A DNA stretch of 64,000 nt from Hydrogenophaga sp. (GCF_018780075.1 NZ_JADMKB010000003.1:280036-344035), one strand, 5' to 3'. Shown: positions 25,719-34,439, numbered from the stretch's first letter. Program-made: numbers and translations. The notes: a model not told the origin generated them from the sequence alone.

Positions 25719-26932
25719 GCCCCTCAGTGAATCCCCACAAGCAGCCCATCAGGCTCGGTGTCCTGGGTCTTGGCCGTGCCTTCACCCTGATGATCCCGAC
25801 GCTCAGCAAGGATCCGCGCGTCGCGCTGGCCGCCTGCTTCGATCCGAATGCTGGCGCCACCGCAGCCTTTGCCAAAGCGTTCGGCGGAGTGGCGCACACA
25901 TCGGCCGAAGCGCTTTGCGCCGATCCGAACGTTGAATGGATCTACGTCGCCACACCGCATCAGTTGCATGAGGAGCATGTGCGACTCGCGGCGAGCCAAG
26001 GCAAGCACGTGCTGGTCGAGAAGCCCATGGCTTTGTCGCTTGCAGCATGCGCCCGCATGCAGGCGGCTTGCGAACAGGCGGGCACGCAAATGATTGTTGG
26101 CCACAGCCACAGCTTCAACGCGCCCGTATCGCATGCCAAGGCACTCATCGAGTCAGGTCAATGGGGCCGTGTCTGCATGATTCACGCCATGAACTTCACG
26201 GATTTTCTCTACCGTCCCAGGCGTCCGGAAGAATTGGATACAGCGAAGGGCGGTGGCGTCGTCTTCAGTCAGGCCGCGCACCAAGTCGATATTGTCCGGC
26301 TGCTGGCGGGCGGTGACGTCAGTTCCGTTTATGCAAGAACCGGATCATGGGACCCGACACGGCCCACCGAAGGTGCGTACACCGCGATACTGAACTTCCG
26401 CTCAGGCGCGTTTGCCAACGTGACCTACAACGGCTACGGCTTCTTTGACAGTGACCCGTGGATGGCGGGCATCGGGGAAATGGGCTGGCCCAAAGACGTC
26501 AACACCCATCGGCTAACCCGGGAAAAGCACCTGGCGACGAAGGACGAGGCGGCCGAGGCCCGCCGGAAGGCGAATCGGAATTTTGGTGGTCAGGACTATG
26601 TGCCGGACGTTCGGCCATCGCCCGCCGCCTTTCAACACTTCGGCCCGGTCATCGTCAGCTGCGAGCATGCCGATCTGCGTTTGACTCCTTACGGCGTGGA
26701 GATTCACGACACGCATGGCGTGTGCCTGGAGGCCCCGCAGCGCGGACCGGTGCCTCGCTTTGAGGTTGTGGACGAGTTGTGGTCGGTGGCCCGAGATGGG
26801 ACCCCTCCAGTCCACTCAGGGGCGTGGTCCGCAGCAACGATGGAGGTCTGTCTGGCGATTCTCGAATCGGGCAAGAAAAGAGAAGCTATCATTCTGGAGC
26901 ATCAAGTCCCAGTCCCGCCGCTTCGGCTTTGA
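25715..26932 (+). CDS. pht4: Gfo/Idh/MocA oxidoreductase, probable 4,5-dihydro-4,5-dihydroxyphthalate dehydrogenase
   Basis: A 405-residue NAD(P)-dependent dehydrogenase with an N-terminal Rossmann fold (RLGVLGLGRAFTLMIPTL) and the Gfo/Idh/MocA core motif VEKPMALS near residue 103. The EKP lysine is catalytic in this family. The length (about 405-410) and context agree with Pht4/OphB, which oxidises the cis-dihydrodiol of phthalate to 4,5-dihydroxyphthalate. Its GTG start overlaps the stop of the reductase by four bases, so the two are coupled. An unrelated sugar dehydrogenase is the alternative, unlikely here. Confidence 0.83.
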   Translation: MSPSVNPHKQPIRLGVLGLGRAFTLMIPTLSKDPRVALAACFDPNAGATAAFAKAFGGVAHTSAEALCADPNVEWIYVATPHQLHEEHVRLAASQGKHVLVEKPMALSLAACARMQAACEQAGTQMIVGHSHSFNAPVSHAKALIESGQWGRVCMIHAMNFTDFLYRPRRPEELDTAKGGGVVFSQAAHQVDIVRLLAGGDVSSVYARTGSWDPTRPTEGAYTAILNFRSGAFANVTYNGYGFFDSDPWMAGIGEMGWPKDVNTHRLTREKHLATKDEAAEARRKANRNFGGQDYVPDVRPSPAAFQHFGPVIVSCEHADLRLTPYGVEIHDTHGVCLEAPQRGPVPRFEVVDELWSVARDGTPPVHSGAWSAATMEVCLAILESGKKREAIILEHQVPVPPLRL

Positions 26933-26940
26933 CGCCTCCA

Positions 26941-27453
26941 ATGAGCGAAAAATCCATAGACACCCGGAAACTACTTAGCCACTGGCGAGAATCCGTCCCC
27001 AATGATCGCCTTGCCCATTTGGTGCGAGACGTCGCACGTGCGCAGATGCGAGCGCTCCAGCATCGATTGACCCCGTTTGGCGTCTCATTCGGTCACTGGT
27101 CGTTTCTGAGGATTCTGTGGAGCCGTGACGGGCTCACCCAGAAGGAGTTGAGCGACCTGGCGGGTGTGATGGAACCCACGACGTTCACGGCCGTCAAGGC
27201 CATGGAGAAGATGGGCTTCATTGAGCGAAGGCATTTGCCTGGCAACAGGAAGAACATGCATGTGTACCTGACAGAATCAGGCCGCTCATTGGAAAAGGTA
27301 CTTGTCCCCTTGGCCGAGGAAGTCAACCATATCAGCGCGAAGGGGCTACCGGATCGCACGATTTCAGTTGTTAGAAATGCACTCGTCCAGATGATCGAGA
27401 ATCTTGCCCAAGAAGAAGCCCGCGTCGATGCGAGCATCAACGCGGGCTGTTAG
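26941..27453 (+). CDS. MarR-family transcriptional regulator of the phthalate genes
   Basis: A 170-residue winged-helix protein with the MarR core FGHWSFLRILW, LTQKELSDLAGVMEPTTFTAVKAMEKMGFIERR and a beta-wing HLPGNRKNMHVYLTESG. It begins eight bases after the dehydrogenase stop, in the same operon. The operator-like palindromes at 24663 and 29877 fit a MarR dimer. It probably represses both pht transcription units until an aromatic acid binds. Confidence 0.9.
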   Translation: MSEKSIDTRKLLSHWRESVPNDRLAHLVRDVARAQMRALQHRLTPFGVSFGHWSFLRILWSRDGLTQKELSDLAGVMEPTTFTAVKAMEKMGFIERRHLPGNRKNMHVYLTESGRSLEKVLVPLAEEVNHISAKGLPDRTISVVRNALVQMIENLAQEEARVDASINAGC

Positions 27454-27473
27454 TAGGCGCCTTCCAAACCGAT

Positions 27474-27494
27474 CTCCGGCAGGGTTTGCCGGAG
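27474..27494. terminator. Hairpin between convergent marR and pht5
   Basis: CTCCGGCA (27474-27481) and TGCCGGAG (27487-27494) form a perfect 8-bp stem with a 5-base loop, in the 51-bp gap between the convergent genes. There is no T-run on either strand, so termination would be weak or factor-assisted. Confidence 0.5.
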
Positions 27495-27504
27495 GAAAGC
27501 AACC

Positions 27505-28494
27505 TCAAATACTGTAGCTTTCGTAGGTCGACGGGTCGAAGAGCTCGTCTAACCCCACCCTCCTGCATGACAGCCCCTGCGCATGATGGTGATGCAGGAA
27601 CGCCTCGAGAGTCTTTCGATTCGGCCCTACGCCATAGGACCAGAAGTCCTGTCCCAGCGTTTCACGCGCTGCCTTGAGCTGTTCCTCCACAAACGGCAGG
27701 GTCACCTTGGTGGCCGAGGTGTCCGCCAGCAGCTCCAGGGCTTTCGCCTTGGATTCGCTGAATGCCTTGAACACAGCGCCCGGCAGCCAGCGGTTCTGTT
27801 CTGCCAACTCCTTGCGGATACCCACCACGTGCATGATCGGAAAGATGCCCGTCCGCTTGTAGTAGTCCTTGGCCACCGCCGTCGGGTCGTCGAAAAGCCA
27901 GGCCACATCCGGGTTGGTCAGCGCAGCACCACTGGGTGGCCTTGGCGCAATGAATGCGTCAATTTCGCCCGTGTTCAGCATGTCCGAGATGGTCCGCATC
28001 TCCGGGGCCGCTTCAACCTTCACACCTGCAGGCAACTCCAGCTTGATCTTCTCCGGGCGCCCGGGCGTGTCAATCCCGCCCCTGACCCAGGTCACATCCT
28101 CCGGTCGTATCCCGTAGTCATCCTGCAGGATCGAGCGCGCCCACACGATCGCCGTCAGCTGGTACTCCGGCACCCCGATTCGGCAACCCTTGAGGTCCTC
28201 CGGCTTGCTGATGCGATCTTTTCGCACATAGATGGAAGTGTGGCGAAAAGCACGCGAAAGGAAAACGGGAACCGCGATGTAAGGGCTTTCACCCTGGGCG
28301 TGTTTAACCAGGTAGCTGGAGAAGGAAAGCTCCGTGATGTCGAAGTCCCGGCTTCGCATGGCGCGAAAGAACATCTCCTCAGGGTTCAACAGCATGTATA
28401 CCGGGTCGCATCCATCAATTTGGACGCGCCCGTCGTACAAGGCCCGATTGCGGTCGTAGTCGCCCATGGCGACTGATAGTCGTAGCTTGGTCAT
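27505..28494 (-). CDS. pht5: 4,5-dihydroxyphthalate decarboxylase
   Basis: A 329-residue protein with the periplasmic-binding-like fold used by Pht5/OphC: LRLSVAMGDYDRNRALYDGR at the N-terminus, PEEMFFRAMRSRDFDITELS, RAFRHTSIYVRKDRI and GVPEYQLTA. There is no signal peptide, consistent with a cytoplasmic enzyme. It removes one carboxylate to give protocatechuate. ATG 28494 is preferred to a TTG one codon upstream. It follows the oxygenase by nine bases, in one operon. Ring-cleavage genes for protocatechuate are not in this window. Confidence 0.9.
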   Translation of the reverse strand: MTKLRLSVAMGDYDRNRALYDGRVQIDGCDPVYMLLNPEEMFFRAMRSRDFDITELSFSSYLVKHAQGESPYIAVPVFLSRAFRHTSIYVRKDRISKPEDLKGCRIGVPEYQLTAIVWARSILQDDYGIRPEDVTWVRGGIDTPGRPEKIKLELPAGVKVEAAPEMRTISDMLNTGEIDAFIAPRPPSGAALTNPDVAWLFDDPTAVAKDYYKRTGIFPIMHVVGIRKELAEQNRWLPGAVFKAFSESKAKALELLADTSATKVTLPFVEEQLKAARETLGQDFWSYGVGPNRKTLEAFLHHHHAQGLSCRRVGLDELFDPSTYESYSI

Positions 28495-28503
28495 CAAGTC
28501 AGC

Positions 28504-29823
28504 TCAGGCAGTGACAACATAAGAACGGTCCATCTCTGGATTGTCCTGACCCTCAAGCCAGACATAGCTCGTCTCGAAAGCGCGCCAGTCCACGGTCTTT
28601 GGAATGACACCCTGGAACGAGCACACTTCATTCGGTATACGGTTCACACCACCACCGATGACTTCGCCGGTTTTCTGGAAGGCCTGAACTGCCTCGACCA
28701 TCTGCTTGCGGAACTCGACGATGGCCATGTCGCTGGCGCCCAGGCGGTCGTGACTTCTGTCCGCGATCTTGCCCATGGTGATCCACATGGCCATGTCCTG
28801 ATTCGGAATGCCGGAAATACCGGTGAAGTTGCCACTCTTCATCGCTTGGCGGTCCTGCCAGTACCTGTTCTCGTAGTTGCGCAGCGGGCGATATTGCTCA
28901 TCCAGATCGACGCCAACCGTCTGGCCCAAGAACTTGCGCCAAGTGGCTGTTTCCGGGGTCTGCGAGGGATGCCCCCAGCCGATGAAGTAGAAGCACGTGT
29001 TGGTGTCGTCTACCGGCACGTTCACGTTCGCCACGTTGTAAAGGTTGTTCGGTGGAATCAGCACCGTCCAGGGCGCAACGAAAACCGTCGTGCGAACGTA
29101 GTCGTGCGTCTGGGCATTGAAGATGGGGCGCCGCACGGCGGCGTAACGGAAGCCGAACTTCGCGCGCTGCACTTGCATCCTCGGTGCCTTGTCGGTGGAC
29201 GGACGCAGCCAGTTCTTGTCGGTGGCTTTCGCACCGTCGACGCGTGCAGGAACCATGTCCGAACTGTGCAGGCTCGAGCTGTGCGCGGAATCAATAGCAC
29301 CTTCAAGAATCTGCGCCCAGTTCACGGGGATGATCACCTTGGCGACGCTCACCCGTGTTTCCGCAGTGGGCGCCCACCGGGGTGGCTCAAACTCCGGCAT
29401 GGTTTCAGCCGCACCCATGTAGGCCCAGACAAAGCCACCCCATTCCTTGGTGGGGTATGCCTTGTGTTTGACTTTTTCCAGCATGCCACTGGCTTCCGGC
29501 TCGGAGGACATCTCGGTGACATTGCCCGCCACGTCCATCTTCCAGCCGTGATAGAGGCAGCGCAACCCACCCTCCTCGTTCCGGCCGAACACAAGGGATG
29601 CTCTACGGTGCGGGCAGTACTCGTCCATAACGCCCACTTGCCCTTCGGTGTTTCTGAACACCACGAGGTCTTCACCGAGGATGCGTGCTTTGACAGGGGT
29701 TCCGTCAGGCTCCGACACCTCTTCAATCAGACAGATCGGAACCCAGTGTCGACGCATCAGTTGCCCCATCGGGGCACCGTTTTCAACGCGGCACAGCAGA
29801 TCGTTTTCTTCATGCGTAATCAT
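28504..29823 (-). CDS. pht3: Phthalate 4,5-dioxygenase, oxygenase component
   Basis: A 439-residue Rieske oxygenase. The Rieske ligands are C70, H72, C89 and H92 (CPHRRAS, CLYHGW), and the catalytic iron motif is D178, H181 and H186 (DSAHSSSLH). Length and the LMRRHWVPICL start match Pht3/OphA2. Its first gene product step is phthalate to cis-4,5-dihydrodiol, using electrons from the reductase at 24756. ATG 29823 has AGGAG upstream. The start is divergent from a small membrane protein and lies beside the operator copy at 29877. Confidence 0.92.
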   Translation of the reverse strand: MITHEENDLLCRVENGAPMGQLMRRHWVPICLIEEVSEPDGTPVKARILGEDLVVFRNTEGQVGVMDEYCPHRRASLVFGRNEEGGLRCLYHGWKMDVAGNVTEMSSEPEASGMLEKVKHKAYPTKEWGGFVWAYMGAAETMPEFEPPRWAPTAETRVSVAKVIIPVNWAQILEGAIDSAHSSSLHSSDMVPARVDGAKATDKNWLRPSTDKAPRMQVQRAKFGFRYAAVRRPIFNAQTHDYVRTTVFVAPWTVLIPPNNLYNVANVNVPVDDTNTCFYFIGWGHPSQTPETATWRKFLGQTVGVDLDEQYRPLRNYENRYWQDRQAMKSGNFTGISGIPNQDMAMWITMGKIADRSHDRLGASDMAIVEFRKQMVEAVQAFQKTGEVIGGGVNRIPNEVCSFQGVIPKTVDWRAFETSYVWLEGQDNPEMDRSYVVTA

Positions 29824-29876
29824 GGAACTCTCCTGTAAGGATGGGTAAGTGCAAGAAGGCACTGCGCCGCAGTATA

Positions 29877-29890
29877 CTTCGATATCTAAG
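29877..29890. promoter_or_regulatory. Palindromic operator of the pht regulon, copy 2
   Basis: CTTCGATATCTAAG lies 54 bases upstream of the phthalate dioxygenase start, in an AT-rich promoter region. It is an imperfect palindrome centred on GATATC and matches the perfect copy at 24663-24676 in 12 of 14 positions. Shared control of the two convergently transcribed pht units is the simplest explanation. Confidence 0.65.
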
Positions 29891-29975
29891 TATTTTTTTA
29901 AGGGTTATCCCTTGCCACCTCCTCTGCACTGTCTCTTCGTCTCGCAAACCACCTAGGGTGAAGGCCCTCTACAGC

Positions 29976-30221
29976 ATGAGAAAGCTTCCATACAAATTTA
30001 GTTCTCTCGCATTTGCGTTCTACATGGCAACCATCATCGCCTTCATGATGTGTCTGCTCCTGACGGCAATCAACACCGGAATCGACGCTCGGTTCATTCA
30101 ACGGGTACTGGGAACCTATGTGATAGCAATGCCAGTGGCCTTCGCATGCGTCATCTTGGTACGTCCGCTTGTCCTCTATCTCGTATCAAAGACCGTGGCC
30201 ACGAAAACAGGTGACATCTGA
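29976..30221 (+). CDS. DUF2798-family small membrane protein
   Basis: An 81-residue protein with two transmembrane helices (about residues 10-32 and 46-70) and the family pattern RKLPYKFSSL, followed by a short loop with ID(A)RFIQRVLGTYVIAMPVAF. DUF2798 proteins have no established function. I chose ATG 29976 because the family starts there. It is divergent from the dioxygenase gene and probably marks the edge of the phthalate cargo. The 30222-30476 stretch behind it has no gene. Confidence 0.75.
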   Translation: MRKLPYKFSSLAFAFYMATIIAFMMCLLLTAINTGIDARFIQRVLGTYVIAMPVAFACVILVRPLVLYLVSKTVATKTGDI

Positions 30222-30476
30222 TAGGACTCGGACATCATCTGAACACTGCAAAATTCAGACGCAGTCACCATCAGAAGGTACAGCCGGCAACAGCGATGAC
30301 TGCGCGTTCAGTGCTGTTGTAGTCCGCTCAGCTTGGCCAAAGGACTCCAAGATCGCGGTCTTCCGCGAGGCTACTGCGTACTCAAACCTGAGGTGTTTGG
30401 TGTAGTGCTTTGATTGGCCACATCACTGTCGGTGCAACTGAAATTTGAGAAAAAATGAAAACAATCAGGGAAAACC

Positions 30477-31409
30477 ATGGAATTGAGGCACCTTCGGTGC
30501 TTTTTGGCGGTCGCTCAGGAACTGCACTTCGCTAGAGCCGCTGAGAAGCTTCACATTGAGCAGTCGCCACTTTCGAGGGCGATAAAGGAACTGGAAGGAG
30601 AACTGGGGGTCCGCCTCTTCGACCGCAACACGCGCAGCACGCGTCTGACCCGTGCGGGTCAGGTCTTCATGGATCACGTGCCACGTGTGTTCGCCGCTCT
30701 GACCAAGGCGCGCGACAGTGTTCGGGCCGTGTCGGCCGGGTTTCAGGGGCAGTTGCGGATCGCGTTGTCCGAAGGTATCTCGCAGGCCCGGCTCACGGCA
30801 TTGCTATCGTGTTGCCGTGTGGAAGAACCAGATACGGAAATCCGGCTTTACGAGGTTCCACTGTCACAGCAGATCAGAGGCCTCGAAGCCGATTTGTACG
30901 ACGCTGGGTTCTCCCACTCATCGGAAGTTGGTGAAACGCTGCTAGCCGTATCAGCGTGGAACGACCCGATGGTCGTTGCCGTGCCATCGCGCCACCCGTT
31001 GTTGGCCCACAAAAAGCTGCCACTGGATGAAGTGCTGCGCTATCCCTTGGTGCTTTCCGACCCCGAGATGTGCGAGGGATGCAGCCGCCAGGTGGCGCGC
31101 GTACTGCGCTCAACGGATCGCGAACCTATCGTGGCCGAACAGGTGGCCAGCCAAGATCTGATGGTGACATTGGTTGCAGCGGGCTACGGTCTGGGCTTCT
31201 CAACAGAGGCACACGTTTCGACCTGCGGCCATCCCGAGATCGTCACAAGGCCGCTGGCTGGCCTCACGCCGGTGCTGACCACCTACCTGATCCGCCGCAT
31301 CGGTGACCCGTCGGAAACCTTGCAACGATTCATGAAAAGAGCCCTTGTCGCTGCGCCAAGTCGAGCAACTGACGAAGCGTTGGACACATCACCAGGGAGT
31401 AGCACATGA
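30477..31409 (+). CDS. traR: LysR-family regulator of the conjugation module (TraR-like)
   Basis: A 310-residue LTTR with an N-terminal helix-turn-helix (LRHLRCFLAVAQELHFARAAEKL) and a normal effector domain. A LysR gene named traR stands ahead of traG in Tn4371-type elements, and the position here is the same: LysR, eexN, traG, trbB onward. Its stop overlaps the eexN start as ATGA, tying it to the conjugation genes rather than to the phthalate cargo. The symbol rests on synteny. Confidence 0.8.
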   Translation: MELRHLRCFLAVAQELHFARAAEKLHIEQSPLSRAIKELEGELGVRLFDRNTRSTRLTRAGQVFMDHVPRVFAALTKARDSVRAVSAGFQGQLRIALSEGISQARLTALLSCCRVEEPDTEIRLYEVPLSQQIRGLEADLYDAGFSHSSEVGETLLAVSAWNDPMVVAVPSRHPLLAHKKLPLDEVLRYPLVLSDPEMCEGCSRQVARVLRSTDREPIVAEQVASQDLMVTLVAAGYGLGFSTEAHVSTCGHPEIVTRPLAGLTPVLTTYLIRRIGDPSETLQRFMKRALVAAPSRATDEALDTSPGSST

Positions 31410-31675
31410 GAAAGCTTCAAAACTTGGCTGCGGCGTTGGCGGTCACCTCCGCAGCCTTGCTGCTGTCGTCCTGCGGCAAACCACAGTCAGCTGAAACTGT
31501 GGAATCGCTGATGGCCGATCCTGGACGGTTGAAACACTTGCGAGAGCAGTGCAAGACCGACCGCGCCAAGCTGGGCGACGAACTTTGTGACCGCATGGCC
31601 GAGGCCACAAAGCGGCGATTTTTCGGGGACGGCAAGGTACCGTACAACCCACCCAAAGAATCACCCAAATTCTGA
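31406..31675 (+). CDS. eexN: EexN-family lipoprotein (entry-exclusion type)
   Basis: An 89-residue precursor with a lipoprotein signal (LLLSSC, lipidated Cys23) and a short mature domain with the spaced EQCKTD...LCDRM pattern and an AT-KRRFF element seen in EexN-like proteins. Such proteins sit in trb gene clusters and are named for entry exclusion, that is, blocking redundant conjugation into a cell already carrying the element. It is translationally coupled to the LysR gene. The function is inferred from family and location. Confidence 0.78.
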   Translation: MRKLQNLAAALAVTSAALLLSSCGKPQSAETVESLMADPGRLKHLREQCKTDRAKLGDELCDRMAEATKRRFFGDGKVPYNPPKESPKF

Positions 31676-31853
31676 ACGTGCGCTCGTCGCCACACTAGGT
31701 GACGCCTGTTTTCTACATGGGAGCTGTACTACTTAAAGCGCTGCAAGGTGCCATGACACGCGCTAGCACGCTATCACTTGCATTCTTGCAGGCCGAGCTG
31801 CGAGCCTGCCGATTTCGGACTTTGACCCACCGATAGCCAGCCTTGATCCTCAT

Positions 31854-31881
31854 GCGTGCGACACACCTTCGTGCCGCACGC
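31854..31881. repeat. 7-bp inverted repeat ahead of traG
   Basis: GCGTGCG (31854-31860) and CGCACGC (31875-31881) are exact inverted copies around a 14-base loop, in the 245-bp gap between eexN and traG. No gene is visible in that gap. It may be a regulatory or transfer-related structure; no relaxase gene is near to support an origin of transfer. Confidence 0.4.
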
Positions 31882-31920
31882 ACGGCCCCCGCGTGACGGG
31901 CCACTGGATCGGAGGTCAAG

Positions 31921-33942
31921 GTGCAGGCTCAGGGCGCAAGCCACCAGGGGATTCTCTACGGGCAGATCGCGGTGGTGCTCGGCGTCGTCGTGGTTGGCGT
32001 GTGGGGCGCGACCCAGTGGACAGCCGCTGCGCTGGGTCACCAGGCACGCCTTGGGGCGCCATGGTTCGAAGCCCTCGGCTCGCCGGTGTACCACCCCTGG
32101 CGCCTGTTCGAGTGGTGGTTCGTCTTCGATGCCTACGCACCGGATGTCTTCGACATGGGTGGTGCGATTGCGGGTGGTAGTGGCATCGCCTCGGTGGGCG
32201 TGGCGGTGGGAATGTCAGTATGGCGTTCTCGGCAGTCGCGGCTGGTCACCACCTACGGCACGGCACGCTGGGCCACGGCTGACGATGTTCGCCAAGCGGG
32301 CCTGAATCGGCCATCCGGCGTCTTCCTCGGCCGGCATGGTGAGCGGTACCTGCGCCACGACGGCCCAGAGCACGTACTTGCGTTTGCGCCCACCCGCTCG
32401 GGCAAGGGCGTGGGTCTGGTTGTACCCACGCTGCTTTCGTGGCCCGGTTCAGCCGTCATCCATGACATCAAGGGCGAAAACTGGCAGCTGACGGCCGGCT
32501 GGCGCGCATGCTTCTCGCACTGCCTGCTGTTCAACCCCACCGATGCGCGCTCAGCCGCCTACAACCCGTTGCTGGAGGTGCGGCGCGGCGTGCACGAGGT
32601 GCGCGACGTGCAGAACATCGCCGACATCCTGGTGGACCCGGAGGGCGCGCTGGAACGGCGCAATCATTGGGAGAAGACATCGCACGCACTGCTGGTGGGG
32701 GCCATCCTTCACGTGCTCTATGCAGGCGAAGACAAGACGCTGCGCGGCGTCGCCAATTTTCTGTCCGATCCGGCCTGCCCCTTCGAGGTGACGCTGCACC
32801 GGATGATGAGCACCCCGCATCTGGCGCGCGAGCACGGCGGCGGCCCGCACCCCGTCGTTGCATCCGCCGCTCGTGAGGTGCTCAACAAGAGCGAGAACGA
32901 GCGCTCGGGCGTGCTGTCCACGGCCATGAGCTTTCTGGGCCTGTACCGCGACCCGACGGTGGCCGAGGTGACCTCTCGTTGCGACTGGCGCATCGCCGAC
33001 CTGATCTCGACCGAGCACCCGGTGTCGCTGTACCTGGTGGTGCCGCCATCGGACATCAGCCGCACAAAGCCGCTGATCCGACTGATCCTGAATCAGGTAG
33101 GGCGGCGCCTGACCGAGTCGCTCGATGGCTCGGACGGCATCGCACGGCGGCACAAGCTGCTGCTGATGCTCGACGAGTTCCCGGCGCTGGGCCGGCTGGA
33201 CTTCTTCGAGACCGCACTGGCTTTCATGGCGGGCTACGGCATCCGCAGCTTTCTGATTGCGCAAAGCCTGAACCAGATCGACAAGGCCTACGGCCAGAAC
33301 CACTCGATCCTGGACAACTGTCACGTGCGCGTGACCTTCGCCACCAACGACGAACGCACGGCCAAGCGCATCAGCGAGACGCTGGGCACCGCCACCGAGT
33401 TGCGCGCGCAGCGCAACTATGCCGGCCACCGGCTGGCGCCGTGGCTGGGGCACCTGATGGTCTCGCGCCAGGAGACAGCGCGCCCGCTGCTGACCCCTGG
33501 CGAGGTGATGCAGTTGCCGCCCGACGAAGCGGTGGTGATGGTCTCCAGCACACCACCAGTCAAAGCCCGCAAGCTGCGGTACTACGCCGACGAGAACTTC
33601 AAACGCCGCGTCTTGCCGCCGCCCGTCCTGATTGCTGGCCCCTACCCCGATGCGCCACCGGTGCGGGCGGACGACTGGAGCGAGCTGCCCGCGCCGTTGG
33701 CAACCACTGCATCCAACCCAACCTTCATGGCCGGCATGGATGCCGACGAAGGTGGTCCCCGCCTACAGCCGGAACTGACGGAGATTGCGACGCACAGCCC
33801 AACGCTCGACACGCTGACCACTGACCTGGCGCTGCTCGATGACGACGACGCCCCCCTGCCCCTTCCCCGCCAGCACGACCCGGCCATGCAGCGCGCAGCA
33901 CGTTTGGCCGCACTCGACCCCGACGACGGAATCACGCTATGA
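31921..33942 (+). CDS. traG: Type IV secretion coupling protein TraG (VirD4 family)
   Basis: A 673-residue membrane ATPase that links the DNA substrate to the mating channel. Two N-terminal helices (about residues 12-35 and 80-100) precede the nucleotide-binding domain with Walker A PTRSGKGVG near residue 157 and Walker B LLLMLDEFPALG near 420. SLNQIDKAYG and TFATNDERTAKRISETLG are typical of TraG. The start is GTG behind a strong GGAGGTCAAG. Its stop overlaps the next gene as ATGA. Confidence 0.94.
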   Translation: MQAQGASHQGILYGQIAVVLGVVVVGVWGATQWTAAALGHQARLGAPWFEALGSPVYHPWRLFEWWFVFDAYAPDVFDMGGAIAGGSGIASVGVAVGMSVWRSRQSRLVTTYGTARWATADDVRQAGLNRPSGVFLGRHGERYLRHDGPEHVLAFAPTRSGKGVGLVVPTLLSWPGSAVIHDIKGENWQLTAGWRACFSHCLLFNPTDARSAAYNPLLEVRRGVHEVRDVQNIADILVDPEGALERRNHWEKTSHALLVGAILHVLYAGEDKTLRGVANFLSDPACPFEVTLHRMMSTPHLAREHGGGPHPVVASAAREVLNKSENERSGVLSTAMSFLGLYRDPTVAEVTSRCDWRIADLISTEHPVSLYLVVPPSDISRTKPLIRLILNQVGRRLTESLDGSDGIARRHKLLLMLDEFPALGRLDFFETALAFMAGYGIRSFLIAQSLNQIDKAYGQNHSILDNCHVRVTFATNDERTAKRISETLGTATELRAQRNYAGHRLAPWLGHLMVSRQETARPLLTPGEVMQLPPDEAVVMVSSTPPVKARKLRYYADENFKRRVLPPPVLIAGPYPDAPPVRADDWSELPAPLATTASNPTFMAGMDADEGGPRLQPELTEIATHSPTLDTLTTDLALLDDDDAPLPLPRQHDPAMQRAARLAALDPDDGITL

Positions 33943-34439
33943 GCCAGTACCGCCTGAACCTGTTCATTCCGCCCGAGCACGCGCGACGCCTCGAAGAAGT
34001 GGCGGCCAAGAAGGGCGTGTCCAAGTCGTCCATCGTTGCGGCGGCACTGGCCTCGTGGCTGTCGCCAGATTCGGGCGACCAACGCGAGGCGGCCATCGCC
34101 AAGCGATTGGATCGGCTATCGCGCCAGTTCGAGCGGCTGGAGCGCGACCAGAACATCGAGATCGAGACGCTGGCGCTGTTCATCCGCTATTACCTGACCG
34201 TGAGCACGCCGGTGCCCGAGGGACACCAGGAGGCGGCCCGCGCGCAAGGCAAGGCCCGCTTCGAGCAATTCGTCGAACAACTGGGCCGCCACCTGCTGCG
34301 CGGCCGCAGCCTGGTGCGCAATGTGATCGAGGAGATTCACCCGCAGGAACAGGGCCTGAACCGGCAGCTGGATGAAGCGGCAGGCATGGTGGTGGACCCG
34401 GAGGATTCCGAGCACCACGACGAAGGGCCGACGGCATGA
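33939..34439 (+). CDS. CopG-like ribbon-helix-helix protein of the conjugation cluster
   Basis: A 166-residue protein. The N-terminal 50 residues (RLNLFIPPEHARRLEEVAAKKGVSKSSIVAAALASWL) fit a ribbon-helix-helix DNA-binding fold, followed by a mostly helical region. A gene of this kind lies between traG and trbB in Tn4371-type elements. It overlaps both neighbours by four bases. It probably represses the conjugation operon or helps assemble the transfer complex. Confidence 0.8.
   Translation: MSQYRLNLFIPPEHARRLEEVAAKKGVSKSSIVAAALASWLSPDSGDQREAAIAKRLDRLSRQFERLERDQNIEIETLALFIRYYLTVSTPVPEGHQEAARAQGKARFEQFVEQLGRHLLRGRSLVRNVIEEIHPQEQGLNRQLDEAAGMVVDPEDSEHHDEGPTA

Noticed and set aside
30477..31409. 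LysR gene as regulator of the phthalate genes
   Set aside because: It overlaps eexN and has the traR position ahead of traG; the phthalate genes have their own MarR gene and operators.
31854..31881. Inverted repeat before traG as an origin of transfer
   Set aside because: No relaxase or nicking-site consensus could be seen nearby, so it is listed only as a repeat.
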